From the NCBI GenBank assembly GCA_015680685.1, contig MNCI01005296.1:284299-348298 (forward strand): a DNA stretch of 64,000 bases, written 5' to 3'. Below the pieces are notes generated by a model, which did not search any database, was not told the origin of the DNA, and saw only the letters and a program-made list of their open reading frames with translations. Within the stretch, counting starts at the first letter, position 1. Each line of letters opens with the position of its first letter. Shown here piece by piece: positions 26,143-38,254 of the stretch. A program made the translations under genes and the position numbers. Source of the DNA: Gnetum montanum (lineage: Eukaryota > Streptophyta > Gnetopsida > Gnetales > Gnetaceae).

Positions 26143-28247
26143 CTACTTGATGTACTGCGAAACCCACCTAAAACCTTCACCATATCCCATTTTTCGAACA
26201 ATGCTGCACATGAAAATCTCGATAGGGCGAATATTGGAGTCGGCCAAATTTACTTTTTCCTTACCAGTTGTGTAGTTTTGCAAACCAAGGTGGTAGGAAA
26301 GCTCTTGTTCAGATGATGCATAAGGAAGATCAATTTTGTTTCCTAAGATTAGGAAAGGTACATTTGCTAAAGAATCATCAGCCAACAAAGCATCAAGCTC
26401 CTTTTTTGACTCGGCGAATCTATCTCTGTCTGCTGCATCAACCAAATATACAACAGCATCCACCTGTGTTTTCCATAACCAATTATTTATGATAATTACA
26501 AACAAGTATTCTATAGGCATCCACATAATTTATACATTATATTCAATGCATAACCAAAAAAGAAAAAAACTTAGTTTTCCAACATGAATGTACATAAAAG
26601 TTTCAAAGTAAATATAAGTCAAACCCATATGACAGTATCAATACTGATCATAACATTTATGGAAACGCTTAAATATAATTTAAAAAACGAAATTAATTAT
26701 TGACTGGAAAATCAGGAAAATTGTTCGCCAATATAGTGAGCAGGTCTTGCACCTTTGCATAATAATCCTTCCAGACTCTTCGAGCAATTTGATGCCCACC
26801 TAGGTCAAAAGCCTTAAACTTGATCTTCCCAATACTCAACTCCTCAGAGGTGGGATACTGAGTTGGCTGATGTACAACCAACCTCTAAATCACATCAAAA
26901 TTCCAAAAAATAAAATAAAATTATAGCAGTTAGTACCCACTTTCTCAATAAAAATCTTCAAGATTCAGATTATGTCTTTCTCAATAAGTCTTAATTCTTG
27001 ATTTTAACATAATAACCTAATTATGTGGTAAGAATTTTGATTTAAAAAATTCAAATTATAGATTCAATTCTGACGGGTAATACAGAGTTATGAAATTCTA
27101 CTTTGAGTATATGTCTTGAACGTAAATACTGTTGAAAAGATGTTTCAGGTTCCAAAATAATAGTCCAATTAAATGCAAGATATATGTTTTTTTGAAGGGA
27201 CAATAAGATATCCTTTAAAATGTTAAAAATATTTTTCCATAACAAACACTCAAAACTCCTTACTAATGATTCTACTATAGATTATACATTCATTTCTGTC
27301 ATAATGCTCTCTACAGATTACTCCTGCAATTTTGTTTTTTTAAACACATTTAACAATCACCGTCAATAAATTTCTAAATAAAAATTGACGTAATTTACTA
27401 TTCAGGAAAAACAAAGAATGAAAAAACATAAGTCATTGATGAACATCTCAGCTTCAGCTATTCAATGTAATTCAAGAACTATACTCTCTCTTCAAATTTC
27501 TTTTAAAAAAAATTCTAAACCTTTCATTCACTAATGCATTCTAAGATCAACTTGTTAAGTTTAAACAACCTTAAAAAAAAGAAACTCATTCAAATTTCAC
27601 ACGATCAGATCGCACAAACAGAATATTAACTTGCACTGCATTCCTCTACATCACAAACAACGGAATACAACCAAATTTTTAAGGTAAAAACGTTTTCTTA
27701 GTAGCTTCTCGTTGTATTTATATCTGCAAGTGCAAAAATTTCTTAGATTTATAAACATCACTTATATATGCTGTGTGTAAAGATTAAAAGCTTTATTTAC
27801 TGACTGTAGGTTTCATGGTAAATACTTAAATACGCAACTAATTTTAATGGATTAACAAAAAAATGTCTTTGACGAAGATTCTGTACAACATTTAAGTTTT
27901 AAATTACATAGACGTAACCTATGCAAAATAGGAACAGGAACCAGAAAACTAAGGGATGTGATAGTTTCTAACAGCCTTCAAGTAACCTCGCGTCTTATTA
28001 GGTTAATCTTGTAGCATAAATGCACAGAGAAGTAACACTGATACGAATAACATACAGGAATAGGTAAAGAAATTTACGCTAGAAAGCAGAACAGAAGAAA
28101 GCTTGTAAGCAAACTTACCTCATCCTTTAACATATGCAACAGCGTCGTCTTGCCGGCATTGTCAAGGCCGAGGAACAAAATTTTTGCTTCCTTCTGCCAT
28201 AGTCCAAGCGTAGCAAGAATGCTATAGAACCAGTCGAACAAAAACAT
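26143..28247 (-). CDS. SAR1: SAR1-type small GTPase, 3 exons
   Basis: GTPase that starts COPII coat assembly on the endoplasmic reticulum for ER-to-Golgi export. Exons in transcript order: 28247-28119, 26884-26753, 26463-26143, giving 193 codons plus stop, the usual SAR1 length. Both introns are GT-AG and phase 0. The N terminus [17 protein letters not shown] is the hydrophobic/amphipathic membrane-bending helix. G motifs: GLDNAGKT at residues 27-34, PTQYPT at 50-55, DLGGHQ at 70-75 with the catalytic His74, NKID at 129-132, and CSI at 173-175. The end, [13 protein letters not shown], is a typical SAR1 C terminus. No lesion was seen. The first intron (about 1.2 kb) and second (about 0.3 kb) are far smaller than those of the neighbouring gene. 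Confidence 0.97.
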
Positions 28248-28644
28248 TTTCACACACGATCCACAGAAACCCTAACCCTCAATTTCTCCAAAGAGTCGCC
28301 AAACAATTTCAGATTCAGATCTGCAAACGCTCCGAAATGTTGCCTCCAGAGTTATCCAAATCCAGAAATCACCAAATGCTTTGGAATTAATTGTAAGCAA
28401 TCTGTGAACGAAACAAATAAACAATTACTTGGGGCTTAAAAATACGCTTCCATACCGTTGTTGAAAAACCGGAGACCAACCAAAAACATTTACAGTAATA
28501 ATGATAATAATAACAGATTGAACACGAGAATCTAGGATTCTTGGAAGAAAGAAGGAATCCTGCCAGCAAGGTAACGAATGTAAATTCTTGCAGGTTGCCC
28601 TGACATTTCCGAACAGAGTGGGTTGGTGAGACACTAAATTATGA

Positions 28645-28657
28645 ACGTCGGCACGTG
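28645..28657 (-). promoter_or_regulatory. G-box-like ACGT elements upstream of SAR1
   Basis: ACGTCG and, a few bases away, the palindrome CACGTG (28652-28657) lie about 400 bases upstream of the SAR1 ATG. ACGT-core elements bind plant bZIP factors, including those of the ER-stress response, which would suit a secretory gene. Function is inferred only from the motif and its position. Confidence 0.35.
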
Positions 28658-29239
28658 GTTGTTGAAATATTTAAATTCAGAATTTGGCTTTTAATTAATT
28701 TCATTTCATTTTAAAATTTTTAAGGAATTGACTGCTCATGCTTTTGGCTATAGACTTACCAGCTCATATGGCTTTCACTCATATGGCTTTCACATGAGTT
28801 AATTCCGTGCGATTGAAACTGTTGAGAGTTTGGTAAGTGTAAGGTTGGTAGCTCAACCCTCACATTGCTCTCCCCTACTTGTTCAATTCATTTTTTAAAT
28901 TAATTAGTTTTTTATTTTTTTAATAGACCTCTTAATAGGGTACATGTGACCTAGTCAACAAAAGTGTTCTCCTCTTACAATAGAAAGTTGTGTAGGAATT
29001 GAACTCACATATAGTTTACGAGTTAAAGCTTATATGTCATCTTCATCAATATTGTCGTAGCTTTGTCCAATGAAATGAGGTCACCTCTATGTGTTGACTT
29101 TAATTATTAATGTTGACAGTTTGGTGAGCTTAAGTGGACTATGATTAAGTTTGGTGGTTCTATTGTACCTATGCTTTTTTCCTTCTTTTCATTATTCACA
29201 TCTAAAAACAAATGTAGATATTGATTCTCTAACCTATCT

Positions 29240-29459
29240 CATGATAGATTAATGTCTTTAGAATGAGGTGTTAGCCTAATGTTAAGACTCTTATTTTGGA
29301 AACTCTAAGTCTTGGGTTCAATTCTGATGTGAACTATAAAGTTATAAAGTTCTATGTGAACTATAAAGTTATAAAGTTCTATGTGAACTATATATCTTAG
29401 GGTGTACACATGTTTCAATTATTTTGGGTTCCAATACCCACATGATAGATTAATGTCTT
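29240..29459 (+). mobile_element. tRNA-derived SINE with 19-bp target duplication
   Basis: The body at 29259-29440 is bounded by identical 19-mers, CATGATAGATTAATGTCTT, at 29240-29258 and 29441-29459. The 5' part resembles a tRNA-type Pol III promoter: a TTAGCCTAATGTTAAGA A-box region and GGGTTCAATTC as B box. A 27-bp unit beginning GTGAACTATAAA repeats in tandem at 29329, 29356 and 29383 (the last partial). The 3' end reads TTTTGGGTTCCAATACCCA. Confidence 0.8.
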
Positions 29460-29689
29460 AATCACTACACTACACCTCAAATATCCTATTTCTTTGTTTG
29501 TATGTCTTATATATAACTAACTAGTTTTATTTAACACTATATTCTACCTTTACATTTATACCTTGTTTATATGTTTGTTTATTCCTTTAAAATTAATTAA
29601 TTTCTCTAAAATTATAAGTACTTGAAGTTATTAAATGATTAACAAAATATGATCATCATCTTATTTATATCTCAATAATGAGGTATCAC

Positions 29690-29852
29690 AATGAGGTATT
29701 AACTTAGTGGTAAGACATTTGATTTGGAAGCTTTAGGTCATGGGTTCAATTTTGATGAGCAATGCTATGTTTTATAAAGTTATAATTGGACTATATATCT
29801 TAAGGTGTACATATGTTTCACTTATTTCGAGTTCCAACACCCCCTGAATTAG
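29690..29852 (+). mobile_element. Second copy of the same SINE family
   Basis: Parallels 29262-29440: AATGAGGTATTAACTTAGTGG, TGGAAGCTTTAGGTCATGGG, GGTTCAATTTTGATG, ACTATATATCTTAAGG, TGTACATATGTTTCA and a GAGTTCCAACACCC end. It lacks the 27-bp internal expansion. Flanking duplication is not obvious. Confidence 0.7.
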
Positions 29853-30185
29853 CATACTTGTGGGAGTGGAACAAACATTACTTTTTTGATTTTGAACTCT
29901 ACCTTATTTTTGAAATATTGCTTAATAAGTATTTTATTATATGTCATGTATGATGATTTTAAGCCTTTGTGTATGAAAGCCTTATTTTCTTTGTGGATAG
30001 TTAGAAAGTTGGATGCTATAAAAGAGCAAGTAAGATATCACATGCCTTCTTAGAAAGACGAAGCCTGGCTAACAACTAGCCTTGCCTAATTGATATTTAC
30101 AAAGTAAATGTTTTAGAGAAAAGCTTGTTGATATACAATTAAGTAGAGCTATTTGCAAATAGCAATTATACACAATCTAAAAAGT

Positions 30186-31085
30186 GTCATTCCAAGGTGA
30201 AACATTGATGAGCGGCAAGTACCCCTACACTTAACCATGTGAATCACTAAGTGTTTATGCGCGATCAAGTCAAGTTCCGTGGACTCTATGTCTTCCAGTA
30301 TACTAGGCTTTAGGAAGTGAACTTGCCTTAAAAGTCATTCATTGTCTTCCCAATTACACTTGTGATATGGAGAGATATGGTTAAGTGTAATTAAGATGTA
30401 TAATTTTTATTATTTTTATGTTTTATGTTGTTAGTGCTTAAAATAAAGGATGAAAGGAATGAAGTAATTTAATTGGTAATTTAACTTGACTAACCTAACC
30501 AATCCTAACATAAGCATCCATTCCCACTTACCGTACACATTCTAAACACGTATAACACTGTTGGGTTACCAAACGTTAAGCGATACTAGAATTACCAAGC
30601 ATCTTGCACATGCTTGAAGTGGTCGTACTTATGTGCTTAATTAATCACTACTTAATTTAGCTTAATAAATTATTTAATTACTTAAAGCATTAAAAGGAAT
30701 TGCATAAAACATTAAATGCATAAATAAATAATTAATATATTTCCAAGTACTGCAAGGTTTATTAAAAGGCTCATCTTTATTGCCATTCACATTGCTGTGC
30801 TTAGGTACATTAGTGCTCAAATAAAGATCCATACACTTTTTGACTTTTGTTGTAGGCACTCAAAAAAATATTCTAACTCTCAAATGAAAAAATTGCAAAA
30901 GCTCCTCTACAACCATGACAAGACCTCCCTAAACACGGTGGGTGAGCATGTATTTATAAACATTATTATGGAGCTACATCGATAGGGCCTCATAAACGTA
31001 GCAAATGCTACGTCAACGTGGCCTTGTCAATGTGTCAACACCACATCTTCGACTAGATGTGAACTGGATGGTCCCTAAAATTCTT
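30186..31085 (+). repeat. LTR-like sequence, family shared with 1-879 and 57190-57887
   Basis: Starts near TGTCATTCCAAGG. It contains GATGAGCGGCAAGTACCCC and CATTCCCACTTACCGTACAC (each with a counterpart, inverted, at 400-740), then TACTGCAAGGTTTATT, CTTTATTGCC and AATAAAGATCC (same orientation as 100-200). A TATTTATAA box lies near 30952. The right end is not resolved. It may be the left LTR of the composite element containing the ORF at 32400-34977. Confidence 0.5.
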
Positions 31086-32399
31086 ATAAGGCTTTTATCA
31101 TCTAAAAATGTAATAGGAAAACAAAACCAATTTAAAATCATCCCATAAGCATTCAATTCTATTAGAGTTTGTATCAGAATCAATATTGGATAAATATTGC
31201 ATCCAATGGAATTTTGTTTGTCCCTTTTTAAGTTCTTATCTATGGCTTCATTATTCTCTAGAGATTTTCTAGTTTGGATGATAGGATTTTAACACATGGG
31301 ACAAAATTTATAGGTGTAAATTTTCATAGTTGCATTCCAGTTTTGAAAACCCTAAAGCACAAAGTGACTACCCAAAAAAAAAAAAAAACTGATTTTTTTC
31401 AGGAAAACTAATAGAAGTTTTAATAAATGTAAGAATTGCAAAAAATTTGGCATACAGAACTTCACTAGCACCCATCCACAGATCTTGGAATTAGTTGAAG
31501 AGAATTATGTAGACCTGATAATTGTTTATTGAACACTATAGTCTCTTTGGTGAATACATTTGGCTTCTTATATTCATCATTGTATATATAACATTATTAC
31601 TCTGGAACATTCTATAGTCGATCTCCTGAAAGTTTCAACCAAAATAAATTTATTTCCTTAATAATTGTTGCTCTAGATCATTGAAGTTTAGAAGGAACAA
31701 AACATATTTTGATGACATGTGGTAAGCATTATGATATTGCAACCGAGAAGAATGAAACTAGTTTCTAAAAATCATGATATTTATAATAAATTCTATGGAC
31801 ATGATAGTCTGTATTGTGGCTAAAAGGTAAAAAAAATGATAGAGAGGATATTATCCTCTCACCTTATTAATTTTCTAGTACCAATGCTTAGGTAGTGCCT
31901 TGGAGACAAGGGTAGATAAGGTTACATGGAAGGATGAAATTGACTACTCATTACTCCTACAGACTTTAGAGTTTTGTCAAACCTTATTACTCATTGGAAT
32001 TGAATAGATAAATTAATGTATCCAAATCAAGAGCAAGAGTCTAAGAATTTGTTTTAATTTCTAAATCTCAAAATACATGTTTTATAAAATCTTTGAATTT
32101 CATATATGCATATAGCCTTCTCTACCTCTCAATTTAGATGTATGCTTTTGCCCTAGAAGTTTGTCCATCCAAACTCAAATACATGTTTCTTATTTAGTTA
32201 TTTGTAAATTAGATTACCCACCATAATGCACCTGGTAAGAATCGTATAGGTTTGTGTTTGTTTTTTCTTCTATTTGTTTTCTTCTTTTGGTAGGAGAACT
32301 CACAAGATGATAGTCTCAAATAAGAAAAGTAAAAGCTTGAGTTGGATAAGCTTTTGGACCAGTAGGCCCATAGAATTCACTTGGATAACATGTATTGTT
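31086..32399. other. Unassigned AT-rich retroelement interior
   Basis: Between the LTR-like block and the minus-strand ORF. No gene, PBS or recognisable domain was seen; includes an A-run at 31374-31388. Confidence 0.3.
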
Positions 32400-34977
32400 A
32401 AACCAAATAAGGACCTGACTGTGTTTTGCAGCTCATAGTAGTCATTCATTCTTTTGGCTAGGCTCTCAACATTGGATCTTTGATCGATATATTTCCCCTT
32501 AAGAACCTCAAGTTAAGCATTTTCTGCCACAAGCTTTTGCTTGGTGTCCTTGTGATGTTTGAACTCGACCTCGTACAACAAGTACGAGCAAGCCACTTGC
32601 TTTTTTAGTTTTGACCACAGTCATCTGGTAGTCAACATAACTAGGTTTACGTATCAGAGATTGGCAAGCTCTATATATTCAGTCATTTCCTCTATTTGCA
32701 ACTCCTTCAGGAAAATATCTACTTTATTATATTGATTAATCCCATCAATGATGGGCTGCCATAATTCACGTCCTTGTTGGAGTTGCTGGAGGGTCTCGTT
32801 CACCTTTGCCTTCACTACTTGAATGTGTTTCTTATTTATTTCCTTCTATAGGATGACCTAGTCTTTGTAGTAATCTTGACTCTCTCAAATTTGAGAGCCT
32901 TTGATTTCTAGGTGGCTACCTCTATTACAGTCTTTTGGTGAAGGGCACAGACCTCCTCCATGGAGAGGTTTCTATTTTCAGCGATCAATGTTTTTAACTC
33001 TGTATTTGCTTTGGCTAGTTGCTCCTATTGTTGATGGATAAAATCAGTCAATTGTTGTTTATGCACATCAACATTTCGTTGGTGATGATTTTTTACGGTT
33101 GGTTGCACATTCTCTTGGTGGGTTAGATCCAAGGCCTTCTGAATTTTATGTTGGGTGGCCTCTACCAAGGATTGGTAGAACATTGCCATTTCCATTGCAT
33201 CCTCATCCCTTTCAACCTAGTGTGAAGCTATTTAAGAGCTTCATCTCTTGTCAATGCTGGGTTGAGAAATGTAGGGTCGACAATCTGGGCTCTCAATTCA
33301 GCAACTTTCGTAGCCAAGTGTTCATTTAGCTCCTTGGCTGTTTTGAGTTGCCCTTCTAAAATAATGTTCTTGCCCCTTGCCTTTAACAGCTCAAACTAGG
33401 TTTTAGTTATACTATTTGGAAGGTTAAAGAGATTTGAAAGCATTTGCCCAGTTCCTACTAGTCAGTCCAGTAGTTGTTGATGTTATGCTACGCTTAATCT
33501 ATTGCTTATGGTCCTTGCAGATGTTTATACATATTTTAGTGTAGTGACATCTAGTAAAGACACCATAGGTGCATTGAGTGTCTTAGTGATTCTATCAACA
33601 ACCAACTCTATTGTTGTTTCTTGCCCTTGGTGCTACATCACTAGTACTGTTGCCCCCTTGCCCCTCCTCCAAGCATATCAAAAAGGTCATGACATTCCTA
33701 GAAATCTCTGGGAGTTACTACTATTCTGAGAGAGATATCATTACATCTTTGATGCTAGGATTCAACCTCATAGACAATTACATTCGTTGGGCAGAAAAAA
33801 TGGATCCACCTCCTTCCATCAGGTTGACTATTCGGGCCACCTCATTTAGGTGACTCATTATGGGCTAGTACACAAATGGGTCTCCACCACTCGTGCTTGT
33901 CTATTGCTCTTGCTTACTTAAGAGCCATTATTGGTACTTGTGCTATCATTGGGATGTTGTAGTGATCTCTGGCACTATTTTATGAGTGATAGGTGGAGGT
34001 GGTGGCTACTGCTCCTCTTCTTGGATTATTGTTGCAAGAGTTTTATCCTTCATCATCTCCACCCAACTAGTGATTAGAGTGCATTAGACAACATCATTAG
34101 TATAGCGAGCTATTCCTTCCCTTTGACATAGGTTTCTGATAAGGCATGGAAAGGGGAGTGCCTTCCTTCCACGTTCATTCTCCTTGAACTACTTCTCTAT
34201 CTCCAAATAGATTAGTTCTGGAAGGTTGATTGGGAATATTCCACTTAGAGCAGCACAAACATGGGCAGAAAAGGCAGTGATCTTGTTGGGCCTCATTCTG
34301 GAATTTAGGTGAAAGGTTGTAATCTTGTAGTGGATTCTTTCTGCTCAGGTGAGTGCATTGTACTCCTTGGGGTCAACACCATAGCACTTTTGAATCCATT
34401 CCTTTTTGATGCTGGGGTTTGCCTGCATTGAAATCTTGCCGAGGTTTGCCCCAGTTTCAAGCAAACCAAGTGCCTTTTTAACGGATTGCACCAAGTAGGA
34501 CATTGAAATGTCTTTGATCTTGACTATTGAATCGACCTATTTGTTGTTTCAAAATAGGAACATCTCTCTCATATACCACTCCCCACTAGAAGTGATAATT
34601 AGCCACATGGGAGAGGTCTTCAGTTGGTCCTATACTTCTTTAGGTGCTTGCTCCAAGAAAGAGACAAATTTTAACTTTTAGAGTGCTATCTTTTGGACCT
34701 CCCTTGATCTGATTTGGTTTAGGTAGTCTTGTATTAAGGTCACCTCAAGGTTCAATTATTGAGCTAGTGCCTCATCCCAGTGAGAATGTTTAGTTGCTAC
34801 CACTTGTTCTGTAATTTGACAAATAAACTCCACTTTGGCCTCTTCCCTAAGAAGTCCAATGGCATGGGTTGCTATCAGTTCTTCCTAGGCCTGTTCTTGG
34901 TCCCTTCCCATTCTTGGCCAATTTTCCCTTGGTTGAGATGGTCCTCCTTCCTGTGTGTGTTTGCCTTTTGATGCCAT
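32400..34977 (-). pseudogene. Plant transposon-type protein, decayed (copy 1)
   Basis: The minus-strand frame starts at ATG 34977 (MASKGKHTQEGGPSQPRE) and is broken by many stops and shifts. Its centre contains ALPFPCLIRNLCQREGIARY, matching ALPYLIRKLCKRAGILGY of the ORF at 58333-60896, and the C-terminal coiled coil has NRNLSMEEVCALHQK beside NQILSMEEVRAIRQK there. The PSLI-LC-R-G pattern resembles the 'putative plant transposon protein' domain associated with plant retroelements; that assignment is an inference from memory of the pattern. No RT, integrase or transposase motif is present. Its order relative to LTR-like blocks is the same as in copy 2. Confidence 0.6.
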
Positions 34978-36280
34978 TTGTGATCATAACACATTCGTGG
35001 ATTAGTAGATATAATGTGTAACTTAAAATATTTGGATATCTTATCTTGTTACTTAGTTACACTTTGCTATAGTTAGACCATGGTAGATTGATTACTTTAT
35101 TAATTAATATTTTTTTATTATAAGTGTCATCAAAGGTTGTTGGAAAGGTTTAACTCCTATAATTTGGTGTTTTAATGTTGATTCATTAGTTAAACCTTTG
35201 TGGGAGTTAGAGAAATATCAAAAAAATTTCTATAAAAAAATGGCATGTTATAGGCCCCCACTACTAAGAGCTTACCTCTCGGAGCTATAGGGTCAAAGAA
35301 CGGAGTGATTTAGACAAACGGTTAAGAAGTTATGGGCTCTAAAAATTGCAAAAACTCCTTGGGCATTTGAGCAAATGTGAAAATTTCTAAGGGAAGTCAT
35401 GCATATATATAGTATTTTTAATTCACATCAACAAGGCTGCATATACGGGGTCATGTATATGCATGAGCTTCGTCGATGAGGCCTTGTTTACGGGGTCTGT
35501 AAACAAAATTCTCAAACTTAAATATTTCAAAAAATACAATGAATTTTTGAATGAATTCGAGGTCTATGGAGCCCCAAAAAAGCGAAGAATGTGATGAAAT
35601 CATTGAAGAGGGTATTTGAAAGCTTAGAAATTCAAAAATTTGATGGAGAATGTGTGAATTGGAGAAAATACTTAAAGGAGCACAAGGTTGGATGTAGAAG
35701 ATGGATGCATGAAAGGTTCTGATTGCAATAATGCCTAAGGATAAGGTGCTTAACAAACCCAAGTAAAAGATATGCAAGTGGGTCCTCCCCATAGCAGGCA
35801 CATGCCTTGTTTGCCCTTCCATAACCTCAACCCAAGGAGTCCATGGGCCCCATAGGTGATTAATGGTTTACGAAATTTAGGAACCAAAACTTGGAAGATT
35901 CTACCAAAGAATTCAAGTACATCAGACAAAGACACCGAACAAGAATAGGAACACTGGTAGTGATGTGAGTTATGGGCAGCATGGATGGATGATGGAGAAG
36001 GTGGAGTGGAATTCTGAATTGAGGTCATAAGAAGTCCCTTGTGGATTTGTGTTTAAATGACTTGAGAAGATCCATACTTAATCTAGACCAAAACCTACCA
36101 CTTTCAGTGACTTTGCATTACCACTCCAAGATCAATCTACCTCCTTGAGACACAAGAGTGCTTCCACAAAGCAACTACTGTTACTTAAAGAGAAGAAAAG
36201 AGAAGCAGGAAGTGACAGAGGGCCTTAGTTAGAGGGAACCTTCAAGCATGGGTAACATGTCTTTCTAGCCCCATAACTAG
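34978..36280. repeat. LTR-like block upstream of the minus-strand ORF (copy 1)
   Basis: Shares landmarks with 60960-62350: ATGCAAGTGGGTCCTCCC (35774 and about 61779), a TATATATAG box (35405 and 61433) followed by a CpG-rich stretch, and CATGTCTTTC near the far end. No complete LTR pair could be delimited. Confidence 0.4.
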
Positions 36281-36345
36281 TGCTTGTACCCCATTTATTT
36301 GTCTAAGGGATGTGTTTTGAATTCCCATCATTTTTTTCTTGGTTG

Positions 36346-36347
<2 letters not shown>

Positions 36348-36384
<37 letters not shown>

Positions 36385-36405
36385 ATATATATATATATAT
36401 ATATT
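36348..36405. repeat. (CT)n(AT)n microsatellite
   Basis: CT dinucleotides passing into TA dinucleotides, as at 7634, 64 bases before the first assembly gap. Confidence 0.95.
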
Positions 36406-36468
36406 GTATTTGTTTATGAGAACCACACCAAACTTATTCAACTTCCTATTATTGGTCGACACGGAATG

Positions 36469-36537
36469 NNNNNNNNNNNNNNNNNNNNNNNNNNNNNNNN
36501 NNNNNNNNNNNNNNNNNNNNNNNNNNNNNNNNNNNNN
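36469..36537. other. Assembly gap (69 N)
   Basis: Run of N following GGTCGACACGGAATG. Predicted frames crossing it are meaningless. Confidence 1.
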
Positions 36538-36889
36538 ACATTAGCAAACAAAACATTAAGCATAAACCACCATTAGCAATAGCTACAACACCACTGTGTC
36601 CTTTTGGCATAAAGCATGTTTATTAATAGAAATTAGAAAATCACACTAAAATAAAGTAAAATATATAAGAAAGTATAAAATATTTAAGAAAAATTTAAAT
36701 GTACTAATGATGGTGTAAAATAAAAAATGGTGTAAAAATAGGAAAAAGTTTTAAAATCAACAATGTATAAAATAAATAATTTGCAAAAAACATAAATGTG
36801 TAAAACAAAAAAAAATAGAAAAATTGAGGAGCCACGTATATGATTAGCATGGATGGCCATCTCCTCCATGACTGAGTTGGAAGGAGGAG

Positions 36890-37407
36890 ATCTAAAAAAT
36901 TGAGCGTGGTTGTCCATCCCTTGAGGTATTTGTTGCACTAGCTTGCTTGGGCTTGTGGAAAGGCTTTACCTGTTGGATGTTGACTAACTGCTTTTTGTTT
37001 GGGCTTTGAAGTTTGTATATGATCATGACCCCAAAAGGAAAGGTTTCATCAATTATATAAGATCCCTCCCACAATGTTTGGAATTTGGTTTTTTGAGGAA
37101 CATGTGTGGGGTTCCAATAGAGGACCTTATCTCCAAGTTGAAGTTTGATCCTTTTGCTTCTTAAGTCATGTTGTTTTTTGTTGAATGCCTTGTGCACTTC
37201 ATTCAAGGATAGGGCCACTAATCAATTTTCGTCTAGCACATTTAGGTTGATTAGTCTTTATTTTTGTGCCAGACTTAGGTCAAGATTCAAGTCACAGGTT
37301 GTTGAGAGTGTATGGAGCTTGAATTGAATTAGGAGTGTTGGAAGTTTTTTGTATACCAACTCATAGAGAGAGTAGCCAATAGGGAGTTTCCATGTTGAGT
37401 GATAGGC
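36890..37407 (-). pseudogene. Ty3/gypsy integrase C-terminal fragment
   Basis: Minus-strand translation begins AYHSTWKLPIGYSLYELVYK at the junction with the LTR at 37409, the typical end of an integrase core (trimmed host-like T-PxxLVYG region). GDKVLYWNP, the conserved GDxVW/LL motif of the integrase C-terminal domain, follows with FQTLWEGSYIIDETF. Two stops interrupt it near 37220-37260. The upstream integrase is missing at 37408, so the Tat element appears to have inserted into this older, oppositely oriented element. The remaining part was not found at 57183. Confidence 0.75.
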
Positions 37408-37639
37408 CTAAAACACCACAAAATTCTTAGCTTAGTACTTTTCTAAGAAGAATCGAGCTAAGTCATGATGTTTTCCAGCATGGCTAAAGCTTGAGGACCC
37501 CACATATAGCTTCAAGCGGAGTCGAACTCAACAAGGAGCAGTTCCCTGGGACCCACTGATGACCATGACAACATCTGCTATCAGAAATGGCAACTTCGGA
37601 GCTCAACATACTTAGTTTTCACTAAGTATGCGTTTCTAG

Positions 37640-38165
37640 TGTATACGCCCAAGTTTGCGCCCACAGCGTATACGCTCAAGTTCACATTCACAGCGTATAC
37701 GCCCAAGTTCACATTCTCAGCGTATATGCCCAACGTATATGCTCAAGTTCACATTCTCAGCGTATACGCTCAAGTCCACATCCATAGCGTATACGCCCAA
37801 GCTCACCTCCACAGCGTACACGCCTCACAAGTACTCTCGGCCTATATGATTGATGTATACGGTCGACATGCAATCCCCAAAGACGGCATGGAAACAGCAC
37901 TGCAGAGCAAGACTTGGCACAGAGCATCAACTCACATGGACAGAGCAATCATCAGGTGTTGACATCATGCATCCTGGAGTCCATACACTGAGCATGTACA
38001 TCCTGCAGACCCAGCGTATACGCCCCAGCAGATACAGTGTATACGCCCAGCAGACACAACGTATATGCTCAGCATATACAGCATATACGTCCTGCATGCC
38101 CAGCGTATACGCCCAGAGTCTATGCCCACCAAATACGGTGTATACGCCCAATAGATGCAGCACAT
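37640..38165. repeat. GCGTATACGC palindrome field in the 5' LTR
   Basis: The self-complementary decamer GCGTATACGC occurs exactly at 37666, 37693, 37760, 37787, 38014 and 38103. Many one-step variants (GTGTATACGC, GCGTATATGC, ACGTATATGC) sit between them, mostly C-to-T or G-to-A at the two CpGs. Spacers read CCCAAGTTCACATTC(T/A)CA in the first half, giving a period near 27, and CCCAGCAGAYACA-like in the second. Confidence 0.95.
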
Positions 38166-38208
38166 TATACACTTGTAACATTTCATTCTTTTACACTTGG
38201 TCAATGCG

Positions 38209-38254
38209 CCACGTGTCACCCAACCTGAGTCTAAAGTCTAAACTTGTATAAAAA
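38209..38254 (+). promoter_or_regulatory. LTR promoter: G-box plus TATA box
   Basis: CCACGTGTC (CACGTG at 38210-38215) precedes TATAAAAA at 38247-38254 by about 31 bases. The same pair is kept in the 3' LTR (55421-55426 and 55458-55465). The arrangement suggests Pol II transcription starting near 38280 with possible bZIP/bHLH input. Regulation is inferred from motifs. Confidence 0.65.

Noticed and set aside
36284-36576. Open frames crossing the N gap
   Set aside because: They consist of microsatellite and unknown bases.
37640-38165. CRISPR-like array
   Set aside because: Repeats are short palindromes with variable, partly repeated spacers inside a plant LTR; no cas genes and a eukaryotic context.
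37655-38251. Several overlapping ORFs on both strands of the LTR
   Set aside because: All are translations of the GCGTATACGC repeats (YTPK/AYT patterns) and are duplicated in the 3' LTR.
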